From Clostridiales bacterium (lineage in GTDB: Bacteria > Bacillota > Clostridia > Peptostreptococcales > Anaerovoracaceae): 14,428 nt of DNA. Each line of letters starts with the position of its first letter. Position 1 is the stretch's first letter. Positions 7,581 through 13,836 of the stretch are shown here, one piece after another. The stretch is from the NCBI GenBank assembly GCA_012735285.1, contig JAAYHT010000147.1, positions 1 to 14,428 of the forward strand, read 5' to 3'. The position numbers and the translations under genes are program-made. The notes under the pieces are model-generated. The model worked only from the letters and a program-made list of their open reading frames with translations, was not told where the DNA came from and did no database searches.

Positions 7581-7607
7581 GTCAAAATCTATTAGCTAGC
7601 CAATATT
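7579..7607 (+). promoter_or_regulatory. weak candidate promoter of the CAP-domain gene
   Basis: TTGTCA (7579-7584) matches the -35 consensus at 5 of 6 positions, but the hexamer 17 nt on, AATATT (7602-7607), is a poor -10. It begins inside the T-tail of the preceding terminator. A promoter is expected here because the gene lies between two hairpins, but this is only the best match I found. Confidence 0.3.
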
Positions 7608-7638
7608 AATTGGCTGATTTGAAAGTCAGTTCTCTGAC
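7598..7638 (+). repeat. two inverted repeats in the CAP gene leader
   Basis: AGCCAAT (7598-7604) and ATTGGCT (7609-7615) form a perfect 7-bp inverted repeat with a 4-nt spacer. Ten bases later GTCAG (7625-7629) and CTGAC (7634-7638) form a perfect 5-bp repeat with spacer TTCT. The first overlaps the candidate -10 region and could be an operator; either could be an mRNA hairpin that protects or controls the message. The ribosome binding site at 7651-7659 is left free. Confidence 0.5.
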
Positions 7639-7668
7639 AGACAAATCTTCTAAGGAGGTATACTTGTC

Positions 7669-8514
7669 ATGAAGAAGAGTATCAAATTCGTTGTTGTTCT
7701 ATGTTTAATGGTTAGTCTGTTAATGCCAACTCAAGTTTTAGCAGCCCCTAAGGATGATGCCAGTATTTGCTTGAAGAATAAGGTTAGCATTGAACGCTTC
7801 ATCTCACAGTTTAAGGACGGGAACTTGGGTTCATTAAAGTCGTTAAAGGGAAAATGTGATAAGCTTTTAAATATTGTTAAGAAATGCGAAAAACCAAGAT
7901 CATGTGTAGTAGAAAAGCCAAAGGCACCAGCTGCTGAAAAACCAGCGCCCACACCTGTAAAACCAAAGGCACCGGCTGCTGAAAAACCAGCTCCTACCCC
8001 TGAGAAGCCTAAGGCTCCGGCTGCTGAAAAACCAGCGCCCGCTCCTGAAAAGCCAGCACCTGCTCCAGAGAAGCCAAATACTCAGGCTCCTCAAAAACCG
8101 GAATCTCCAGCTAAAGAAACAACAGTACCAGGAAACTACGAAGCAAAAGTAGTTGACTTGGTAAATAAAGAAAGGGCAGCTCAAGGTCTTGCACCATTAA
8201 AATACAATGCTGAACTTTCAAAGGTTGCAAGAATAAAGGCTGAAGATATGAGAGACAAGAACTACTTTTCACACACTTCACCTACCTATGGATCCCCATT
8301 TGATATGATGAAGAGCTTTGGTATTAAATACAGAGCTGCAGGTGAAAATATTGCTAAGGGATACAGAACACCAGAATCAGTTATGGATGGTTGGATGAAT
8401 TCACCTGGACATAAGGCTAACATTATGAGTCCAAACTTCACTGAAGTAGGTGTAGGATATGTAACTGACAGCAAAGGAACCGGATACTGGGTGCAGATGT
8501 TTATCCGTCCATAA
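7669..8514 (+). CDS. secreted CAP (SCP/PR1, YkwD-like) domain protein with Pro/Ala repeat linker
   Basis: A 281-aa exported protein. A signal peptide covers residues 1-25 (KK, hydrophobic core, VLA|A). Residues 26-82 form a lysine-rich segment with four cysteines (C34, C63, C73, C79), unusual for a clostridial surface protein and able to form two disulfides. Residues 83-150 are a low-complexity linker of 15-residue repeats of the form KPKAPAAEKPAPTPE, likely a wall-spanning spacer. Residues about 158-281 are a CAP domain: FSHTSP with H202, AGENIA with E226 and SPGHKANIM with H248 are the classic metal-site residues. No LPxTG, SLH or LysM anchor is present, so it is either secreted or held by charge. 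Bacterial CAP proteins of this type have no settled activity; a link to wall or spore-coat assembly is only suggested. Start ATG has a near-perfect site, TAAGGAGGT (7651-7659). It is flanked by terminators and appears monocistronic. Confidence 0.93.
   Translation: MKKSIKFVVVLCLMVSLLMPTQVLAAPKDDASICLKNKVSIERFISQFKDGNLGSLKSLKGKCDKLLNIVKKCEKPRSCVVEKPKAPAAEKPAPTPVKPKAPAAEKPAPTPEKPKAPAAEKPAPAPEKPAPAPEKPNTQAPQKPESPAKETTVPGNYEAKVVDLVNKERAAQGLAPLKYNAELSKVARIKAEDMRDKNYFSHTSPTYGSPFDMMKSFGIKYRAAGENIAKGYRTPESVMDGWMNSPGHKANIMSPNFTEVGVGYVTDSKGTGYWVQMFIRP
7915..8070 (+). repeat. 45-bp tandem coding repeats in the CAP linker
   Basis: Three full 15-codon units lie at 7915-7959, 7960-8004 and 8005-8049, followed by a 7-codon partial unit (KPAPAPE) at 8050-8070. 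Units differ mainly at third codon positions (for example gca/gct, cca/cct), so the amino-acid repeat is kept while the DNA has drifted. Copy number could vary between strains by slippage or recombination. Confidence 0.9.
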
Positions 8515-8540
8515 ATAATATACATAAATGGTAATAATAG

Positions 8541-8568
8541 TACCCCAATCAATTTCTTGATTGGGGTA
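8541..8568 (+). terminator. 12-bp hairpin after the CAP gene, likely terminator
   Basis: TACCCCAATCAA (8541-8552) pairs perfectly with TTGATTGGGGTA (8557-8568) around loop TTTC. The following tail, TTAATGTATTGT, is only moderately T-rich, so termination may be incomplete. The 3' arm also holds the -35 of the next promoter. Confidence 0.65.
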
Positions 8569-8585
8569 TTAATGTATTGTATAAT
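8557..8585 (+). promoter_or_regulatory. sigma-A-type promoter of the BMP-YgiQ-methyltransferase-YitT string
   Basis: TTGATT (8557-8562) matches the -35 consensus at 4 of 6 positions, followed after 17 nt by a perfect TATAAT (8580-8585). Transcription would start near 8592, giving a leader of about 110 nt before the ATG at 8701. The -35 is the 3' arm of the preceding hairpin. Confidence 0.6.
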
Positions 8586-8590
8586 AACAC

Positions 8591-8661
8591 AGTAAGATTA
8601 TCATCATAAATAGTGTAAAATCTTGCTTGGGCAGTCTTACAGCTCGAGCTATTTATTGTCC
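8591..8661 (+). ncRNA. possible structured 5' leader of the BMP gene
   Basis: AGTAAGATT (8591-8599) can pair with AATCTTGCT (8619-8627), 9 bp including one G-T. The same 5' arm, GTAAGATT (8592-8599), can instead pair with AGTCTTAC (8633-8640), 8 bp including one G-T. A 10-bp palindrome AGCTCGAGCT follows at 8641-8650. Two exclusive pairings are a hallmark of switching leaders, but no known riboswitch core was recognised and chance pairing in AT-rich DNA is possible. The rest of the gap up to the ribosome binding site (8690) shows nothing else. Confidence 0.3.
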
Positions 8662-8700
8662 TTGATAAGGGAAATTAGAATACGGGATTGGAGGGTATGA

Positions 8701-9738
8701 ATGAGACGTATCTTAGTATTGGCATTAATAGCCTTGATAGCTATTGGAACTCTTTCTTGTGGTGATAATAATGTTGAAGTGCCGAATAATAGCGATCAAG
8801 AAGATCCTATAAAAAAGATTGTAATGGTTGCCTCTGAAGGAGGATTAGGAGATAAATCATTTAACGATGTAGCATATGAAGGAATATTGCAAGCTGCGTC
8901 TGATTACCAGATTCAAGTATCTGTAGAAGAACCTGAGACCGAGCATGATTACATAAATGCAGTAAAGAATGCGGCTGAAGAAGCTGATCTGGTTATAGCG
9001 GTAGGCTTTATACCGAAAAATACGCTGGAAGAAATAGCTTCACTATATCCTGAGACACTGTTTGCGGTATTAGATTCGGAGGTTGAGGTTTCTGACAATG
9101 TCATGAATCTGGCTTTTAAAGACCATGAAGGATCCTTCCTTGTAGGAATTATTGCAGCATTAACTACAGAGACAGATATAGTAGGGTTTATCGGAGGGAA
9201 ACAGGATCCTACTATGGACAAGTTTGAATATGGCTTTCGTGCTGGGGTTAAAATAATTAATCCTAATGCACAAGTGTTAGTCGATTACACTGAATGCTAT
9301 GATAGTCCTGCTATTGGTGAGACAATTGCAAAAGGGCTGATAGAAGAAGGGGCAGATGTATTGTTTCATGCGACAGGTGAATGCGGTATAGGTGTAATTG
9401 ATGCTGCTGCTGAAATGAATGTATGGGCAATAGGAGTGGATCAGGATCAATCCTTTTTAAACTCTGAAGCAGTACTATGCTCTATGTTTAAACGTGTGGA
9501 CAGCGGAGTATATTTTGCAATACAGAAGCTGATGGAAGGAAAGTTTAAGGGTGGAGTTTATGAATTCGGCCTTGAATTCGAAGCTGTCGGATTTGTAGAT
9601 GGAGCCGGCAACCTAGCGGAAGAAGTAAAGAAACAGGCAGAGGCTTATGCTGAGGCTATAATAGCGGGGAAAATAATGGTGCCAAAGGATAGGGGCGGAT
9701 TTGAAGGGTTTACAGTCCATAATGAAGACATCATATAG
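8701..9738 (+). CDS. BMP family (PnrA/TmpC-like) substrate-binding lipoprotein
   Basis: A 345-aa lipoprotein of the basic membrane protein family, which binds nucleosides outside the membrane and delivers them to an ABC transporter. The N-terminus has RR, a hydrophobic stretch and the lipobox-like TLSC, with C20 as the lipidated residue; T at -3 is less usual. The ligand-binding signature is VASEGGLGDKSFNDVAYEG. Also typical are VGFIGG, FHATGECGIGVIDAA, IGVDQDQSF and SMFKRVDSGVYFAI. No ATPase or permease gene is adjacent in the window, whereas complete systems normally follow with YufO/P/Q-like genes, so it may serve a transporter encoded elsewhere or act as a sensor. Start ATG follows GGAGGG (8690-8695) by 5 nt. 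The stop TAG overlaps the ribosome binding site of the next gene, indicating one operon. Confidence 0.93.
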   Translation: MRRILVLALIALIAIGTLSCGDNNVEVPNNSDQEDPIKKIVMVASEGGLGDKSFNDVAYEGILQAASDYQIQVSVEEPETEHDYINAVKNAAEEADLVIAVGFIPKNTLEEIASLYPETLFAVLDSEVEVSDNVMNLAFKDHEGSFLVGIIAALTTETDIVGFIGGKQDPTMDKFEYGFRAGVKIINPNAQVLVDYTECYDSPAIGETIAKGLIEEGADVLFHATGECGIGVIDAAAEMNVWAIGVDQDQSFLNSEAVLCSMFKRVDSGVYFAIQKLMEGKFKGGVYEFGLEFEAVGFVDGAGNLAEEVKKQAEAYAEAIIAGKIMVPKDRGGFEGFTVHNEDII

Positions 9739-9746
9739 GAGATAAA

Positions 9747-11522
9747 ATGGCTTTTTTACCTATTTCAAGAGAAGAAATGCGTAAAAAGGGATGGGATCAG
9801 GCAGATTTCGTTTTAATTACAGGTGAAGCCTATATTGATCATCCCTCCTTTGGGCATGCAATAATTAGCCGGGTACTGGAAAGCCATGGATACAGGGTAG
9901 CCATTTTAGCCCAGCCGGATTGGCGTAGTGTTAAAGATTTTAAACGCTTCGGAAAACCCAGACTGGGGTTTTTAATTAGCTCAGGCAATGTGGACTCGAT
10001 GGTGAATAACTATTCTGTTTTTAAACGCAAAAGAAAGAAAGATAGTTATTCGCCGGGTGGTCAGGCAGGTAATCGTCCCGATCGGGCTGTAATCGTGTAC
10101 TCCAATAGGGCAAGAGAGGCCTATAAGGATGTACCCATCATAATAGGGGGTATAGAAGCAAGCTTAAGGCGACTTGCCCACTATGATTACTGGGACGATA
10201 GGGTTAGACGCTCCATACTTATGGATTCCAGAGCTGATCTGCTGATCTATGGCATGGGAGAAAGGACTATTATCGAAGTAGCAGAAGCTTTGGAAAGTGG
10301 AATTTCGATAAAAGACATAAGCTGGATAAGGGGTACGGCTTATAGGGCAAAATTAGAGGAAGATTTATTAAAAGGGGTAGACTTTCAGCTCCTTCCCTCC
10401 TATCAAGAAGTAGTCAATTCGAAATATAAGTATGCGGAAAGCTTTAAAATCCAGTATAGGAATAATGACCACATCATAGGAAAGACTCTGATAGAGCCAT
10501 ATAATGATTATGCCGTCATAGTTAATCCCCCCTCTGAACCTCTGAATTCAATTGAATTAAATGATGTATATGAGTTGCCTTATGAAAGGACCTACCACCC
10601 AATTTATGAAAAACTGGGAGGGGTTCCGGCAATTGAAGAGGTTAAATTTAGCATAGCTGCAAACAGGGGTTGTTTTGGGGGATGTGCTTTTTGTGCCATA
10701 ACCTATCATCAAGGACGTTCAGTTCAGGGACGCAGCAAAGAGTCGATAGTTAAAGAAGCAGAGCTATTGACTAAAAGAGAGGATTTTAAGGGATATATTC
10801 ATGATATAGGGGGGCCTACCGCAAATTTCCGCAATGTTGCATGTAATAAGCAACTGGGATCGGGCATTTGTGTAAATAAAGACTGTTTGTTTCCCGAACC
10901 CTGTAAAAATTTGATAGTGGATCATGAGGAATATATTGATATATTAAGGACAGTACGAAAGCTGCCAGGTATTAAGAAGGTATTTATCAGATCGGGCATC
11001 AGATATGATTATGTGAGGCAAGATAAAAACAGCAATTTTTTAGAGGAAATATGCAAACACCATATTAGCGGGACCTTAAAGGTGGCGCCTGAACATGTTT
11101 CTGACAGAGTACTTAAAAGAATGAGGAAGCCGCCTATTAAAGTATTTGAAGAATTTGCTGAGCAATATAAAGGCATCAACGAAAGAATCGGTAAAAAGCA
11201 ATACTTGATTCCCTATTTAATATCCTCGCACCCAGGATCAACCTTGGAAGACGCTATTGAATTAGCACTATATCTTAAAAAGAATAGATTCGTACCTGAT
11301 CAGGTACAGGATTTCTATCCTACTCCGGGGACCCTTTCAACATGTATGTATTATACTGGTTTAGATCCCTTAACTGGTGAGAAAGTATATGTAGCTAGAG
11401 ATATTAAAGAAAAGAGCTTGCAGCGTGCACTTTTGCAGTTCAATAAGAAAGAAAACCGTAAACTTGTAAAGGAAGCTTTGACAATAGCAGGTAGAGAAGA
11501 TCTAATAAATGTACTCAGGTAG
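9747..11522 (+). CDS. YgiQ family radical SAM protein (UPF0313)
   Basis: A 591-aa member of the YgiQ/UPF0313 family, whose substrate is unknown. The N-terminal UPF0313 domain begins MAFLPISREEMRKKGWDQADF, with the family motifs GEAYIDHPSFGHAIISRVLE and LFLISSGN-like GFLISSGNVDSMVNNY. The radical SAM cluster is C309-x3-C313-x2-C316 within NRGCFGGCAFC. A second cysteine group, C366, C375, C380 and C386, lies in the part where YgiQ proteins carry conserved cysteines and may hold another metal site. The C-terminal region has the family motif QVQDFYPTPGTLSTCMYYTG. It is shorter than the Escherichia coli protein at its C-terminus but normal for Firmicutes. ATG 9747 follows AGGAG (9737-9741), which overlaps the BMP stop. 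It is 28 nt before the methyltransferase. Confidence 0.94.
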   Translation: MAFLPISREEMRKKGWDQADFVLITGEAYIDHPSFGHAIISRVLESHGYRVAILAQPDWRSVKDFKRFGKPRLGFLISSGNVDSMVNNYSVFKRKRKKDSYSPGGQAGNRPDRAVIVYSNRAREAYKDVPIIIGGIEASLRRLAHYDYWDDRVRRSILMDSRADLLIYGMGERTIIEVAEALESGISIKDISWIRGTAYRAKLEEDLLKGVDFQLLPSYQEVVNSKYKYAESFKIQYRNNDHIIGKTLIEPYNDYAVIVNPPSEPLNSIELNDVYELPYERTYHPIYEKLGGVPAIEEVKFSIAANRGCFGGCAFCAITYHQGRSVQGRSKESIVKEAELLTKREDFKGYIHDIGGPTANFRNVACNKQLGSGICVNKDCLFPEPCKNLIVDHEEYIDILRTVRKLPGIKKVFIRSGIRYDYVRQDKNSNFLEEICKHHISGTLKVAPEHVSDRVLKRMRKPPIKVFEEFAEQYKGINERIGKKQYLIPYLISSHPGSTLEDAIELALYLKKNRFVPDQVQDFYPTPGTLSTCMYYTGLDPLTGEKVYVARDIKEKSLQRALLQFNKKENRKLVKEALTIAGREDLINVLR

Positions 11523-11537
11523 TAATAATAGTTGTAT

Positions 11538-11544
11538 AAGGAGA
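11538..11544 (+). promoter_or_regulatory. ribosome binding site that decides the methyltransferase start
   Basis: AAGGAGA (11538-11544) lies 6 nt before ATG 11551. The longer in-frame ATG at 11509 lies inside the end of ygiQ, has no comparable site, and would add 14 residues unrelated to methyltransferases. Confidence 0.8.
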
Positions 11545-11550
11545 ATCGAT

Positions 11551-12921
11551 ATGAGCTTAATAATGCAGCTTCCAAAGATAATGGAAGAGAGTAGAAAGGC
11601 CTATGAGCAAATTATTGATACTGTGGATCAACATGCCTTTGCTATTACAGAAATCATAGGGAAAGCGGATATAGGCTATAAACGATTTGATAATATCGTT
11701 GCCAGGGGAGACAATCTTCAATTCATGAAGTTTCTAATCGATCAAAAGGATTTAAAAGGTAAAATAAATCTCATATACATAGACCCTCCGTTTTTCTCCA
11801 AAAATAACTATCGGGCAGAAATTAAGCTAAAGTCAAATAGTATAAAGAAAATCCCTATGATTACACAGAAAGCATATTATGACGCCTGGGAAAAAGGGAT
11901 GCAGGACTATTTAAAAATGCTTACCATACGATTGCTGTTGATGAAGGATCTGCTATCTGAAAATGGCTCTATTTGGATACATCTTGATTGGCATGCAGTA
12001 CATTATGTAAAAATTATAATGGATGAGATATTTGGTGAGGAGAATTTCATTAACGAGATTATATGGCACTATAAGTCGGGAGGGGCAAGTAAGAGACGCT
12101 TTGCAAGGAAACATGACACTCTGCTTTTCTATTCAAAGTCCAAAGATTATTATTTCCTACCCCAAAAAGAAAAATCATATAATAGAGATTTTAAGCCATA
12201 TAGATTCAAAGGAGTAAAAGAATACCGAGATGAGTTTGGCTGGTACACCATGGTCAACCGTAAAGATGTCTGGATGTTAGATATGGTGGGAAGGACTTCA
12301 GCCGAGCGTACAGGGTATGTTACACAAAAACCAGAATCACTTATTAGGCGAATCTTAGAAAGTTGTACTGTCGAAGGCGACATCTGTGCTGATTTTTTCG
12401 GCGGTTCAGGAACATTGGCTGCAACAGCTAATAAAATGGGTAGAAAATGGATTAGCTGCGATATCGGAAAGCTGGCTACACTTTTTACACATAAGAGGTT
12501 GGTTCAAGAGGGTGCAGACTATGTTTTCTACGAAGAACGGAACGGAGATAAGGATCAGGCTTCTGGGAAAATAGATGTAGATGTATCTTTGAATAAGTCT
12601 CATATTACGGATATGGATATACTTAGGGTAGAACTTAAAGGCTATAGGCCGGAATCTCTAGATGATATCCCGGTTGAACCTAAGTATCTGCCGGTTATTG
12701 AAAAGATTATTGAAGATGATCCGCTGCAATTTGTTGCATATTGGAGTGTAGACTATAACTACCAAGGCGATATAAATAGGCCTGATGCATGCTTTTGCAA
12801 GGATAACAAGGGTATTGAAACAGTTTATGAAACTATTGGTTTAGAATTCGGAGATGTGGGAATAAAAGTGGTTGATATATTCGGCAACAGTTCATTTACT
12901 GTTGTGAAAATAATGAAGTGA
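11551..12921 (+). CDS. orphan site-specific DNA methyltransferase (N6-adenine/N4-cytosine, beta-type order)
   Basis: A 456-aa enzyme predicted to methylate an exocyclic amino group in DNA using S-adenosylmethionine. The catalytic motif IV is DPPF (residues 78-81). The AdoMet-binding motif I is DFFGGSGT (281-288), preceded by TQKPESLIRRIL. The order catalytic motif, then target recognition, then AdoMet motif is the beta class, as in Type III Mod subunits and pfam N6_N4_Mtase. Between them are WIHLDWH and NEIIWHYKSGGASKRRFARKHDTLLFYSK, also typical. The remaining 150 residues form a C-terminal domain with FVAYWSVDYNYQGD, recalling the tail of Mod-like proteins. No restriction endonuclease or Res subunit is in the window. 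It sits between ygiQ and yitT with short gaps, so it appears part of a chromosomal operon. The start is ATG 11551 by its ribosome binding site. Base composition looks like its neighbours. Confidence 0.9.
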   Translation: MSLIMQLPKIMEESRKAYEQIIDTVDQHAFAITEIIGKADIGYKRFDNIVARGDNLQFMKFLIDQKDLKGKINLIYIDPPFFSKNNYRAEIKLKSNSIKKIPMITQKAYYDAWEKGMQDYLKMLTIRLLLMKDLLSENGSIWIHLDWHAVHYVKIIMDEIFGEENFINEIIWHYKSGGASKRRFARKHDTLLFYSKSKDYYFLPQKEKSYNRDFKPYRFKGVKEYRDEFGWYTMVNRKDVWMLDMVGRTSAERTGYVTQKPESLIRRILESCTVEGDICADFFGGSGTLAATANKMGRKWISCDIGKLATLFTHKRLVQEGADYVFYEERNGDKDQASGKIDVDVSLNKSHITDMDILRVELKGYRPESLDDIPVEPKYLPVIEKIIEDDPLQFVAYWSVDYNYQGDINRPDACFCKDNKGIETVYETIGLEFGDVGIKVVDIFGNSSFTVVKIMK

Positions 12922-12933
12922 GGAAGTGCTAAA

Positions 12934-13836
12934 GTGCTTGCTAATGTATTTACCAAAGAAAATATTAAAAAATTTATATTGGATGCTGTATTTATCCTCA
13001 TCGGTTGTGCAGCTGGGGCTTTTTCTATAATTGGAATACTTATACCTAACGGGCTTTCAATCGGAGGAATTGCAGGTATTTGTAGGTTGCTACAAGAGTT
13101 AACCGGGATTAATTACTCTATTTTATACTATACATTCTCATTTTTAATTTTGATTGCTTGTGCTCTTTTACTTGGATTAAGAGAAGCTAGAAAACTTGTA
13201 ATGATGACAGTCCTATTTCCCGCAATTTTAATGTTATTTGAGCGGTTGAATATAACTTTGCTGCAGGAAAAGGACATTATTCTAGCCGCTATATATTGCG
13301 GTATTTTTAGTGGTGCCTGCAGTGGCCTTGTCTTTTCAAGAGGGTATTCGATCGGGGGCACTGATACGGTAGCTAAGATTATTAAAGTTAGATGGCTACC
13401 GCAGGTAGGGATCTCAAAGATTATACTTGTGATAGACGGATTAATTATTGTTGTATCCGGGCTCTATTTCGGAAGAAATATTGCCTTATATGCACTCATA
13501 ACACAAATCATATTATCTAAGACGATCGATTACGTCATGTATGGCTTTGATGCCAAGATTGTTCAAGTTGAGATTATAACAAACCAACATGATGAAGTAG
13601 TCGAATATATTTTAAATGAAATAAGAAGAGGGGTTACAAACGTAGAAGTTGTAGGGGCCTATACCAAATACAAACGTGTAAAGATTATAACCCTTTGTTC
13701 TAGGCGTGAAAGCATGCTGATTAAACAGTTTGTCAGCAAAATTGATAAAGATGCTTTTGTAACTGTAACCAAGGTAGAATCAGTCTGGGGAACAGGTGTT
13801 GGATTCAGCCGGCTTACAGATGATGATATCATCTAG
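12934..13836 (+). CDS. YitT family membrane protein (DUF161 x2 + DUF2179)
   Basis: A 300-aa integral membrane protein. About six hydrophobic segments can be seen, roughly residues 13-36, 56-80, 86-105, 113-135, 155-178 and 183-203. The family motifs are NGLSIGGIAGICRLL with INYSILYY in the first half and SRGYSIGGTDTVAKI in the second, the signature of the duplicated YitT domain. Residues from about 205 onward are a cytoplasmic DUF2179 domain (VQVEIITNQHDEVVEYILNEIRRGVTNVEVVGAY and the closing VWGTGV). The transported compound is not known for the family. The GTG start is 13 nt after the methyltransferase stop, with AGGA at 12921-12924. The stop TAG (13834-13836) overlaps the stop of the opposing gene, and no terminator lies in between. 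Confidence 0.93.
   Translation: MLANVFTKENIKKFILDAVFILIGCAAGAFSIIGILIPNGLSIGGIAGICRLLQELTGINYSILYYTFSFLILIACALLLGLREARKLVMMTVLFPAILMLFERLNITLLQEKDIILAAIYCGIFSGACSGLVFSRGYSIGGTDTVAKIIKVRWLPQVGISKIILVIDGLIIVVSGLYFGRNIALYALITQIILSKTIDYVMYGFDAKIVQVEIITNQHDEVVEYILNEIRRGVTNVEVVGAYTKYKRVKIITLCSRRESMLIKQFVSKIDKDAFVTVTKVESVWGTGVGFSRLTDDDII

Noticed and set aside
7915..8070. 45-bp tandem repeats considered as a CRISPR-like array
   Set aside because: The units are directly tandem with no spacers, stay in the coding frame, and vary at third codon positions, so they are protein repeats.
7900..8184. Minus-strand open frame rich in Trp, Arg, Phe and Ser
   Set aside because: It is the reverse reading of the Pro/Ala/Lys linker repeats of the CAP gene; its low complexity comes from those repeats.
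8591..8700. Purine riboswitch before the BMP gene
   Set aside because: The conserved loop and junction sequences of the purine aptamer are absent.
12023..12574. Short plus-strand frames within the methyltransferase
   Set aside because: They overlap conserved methyltransferase motifs in another frame and have no recognisable domain or start signal.
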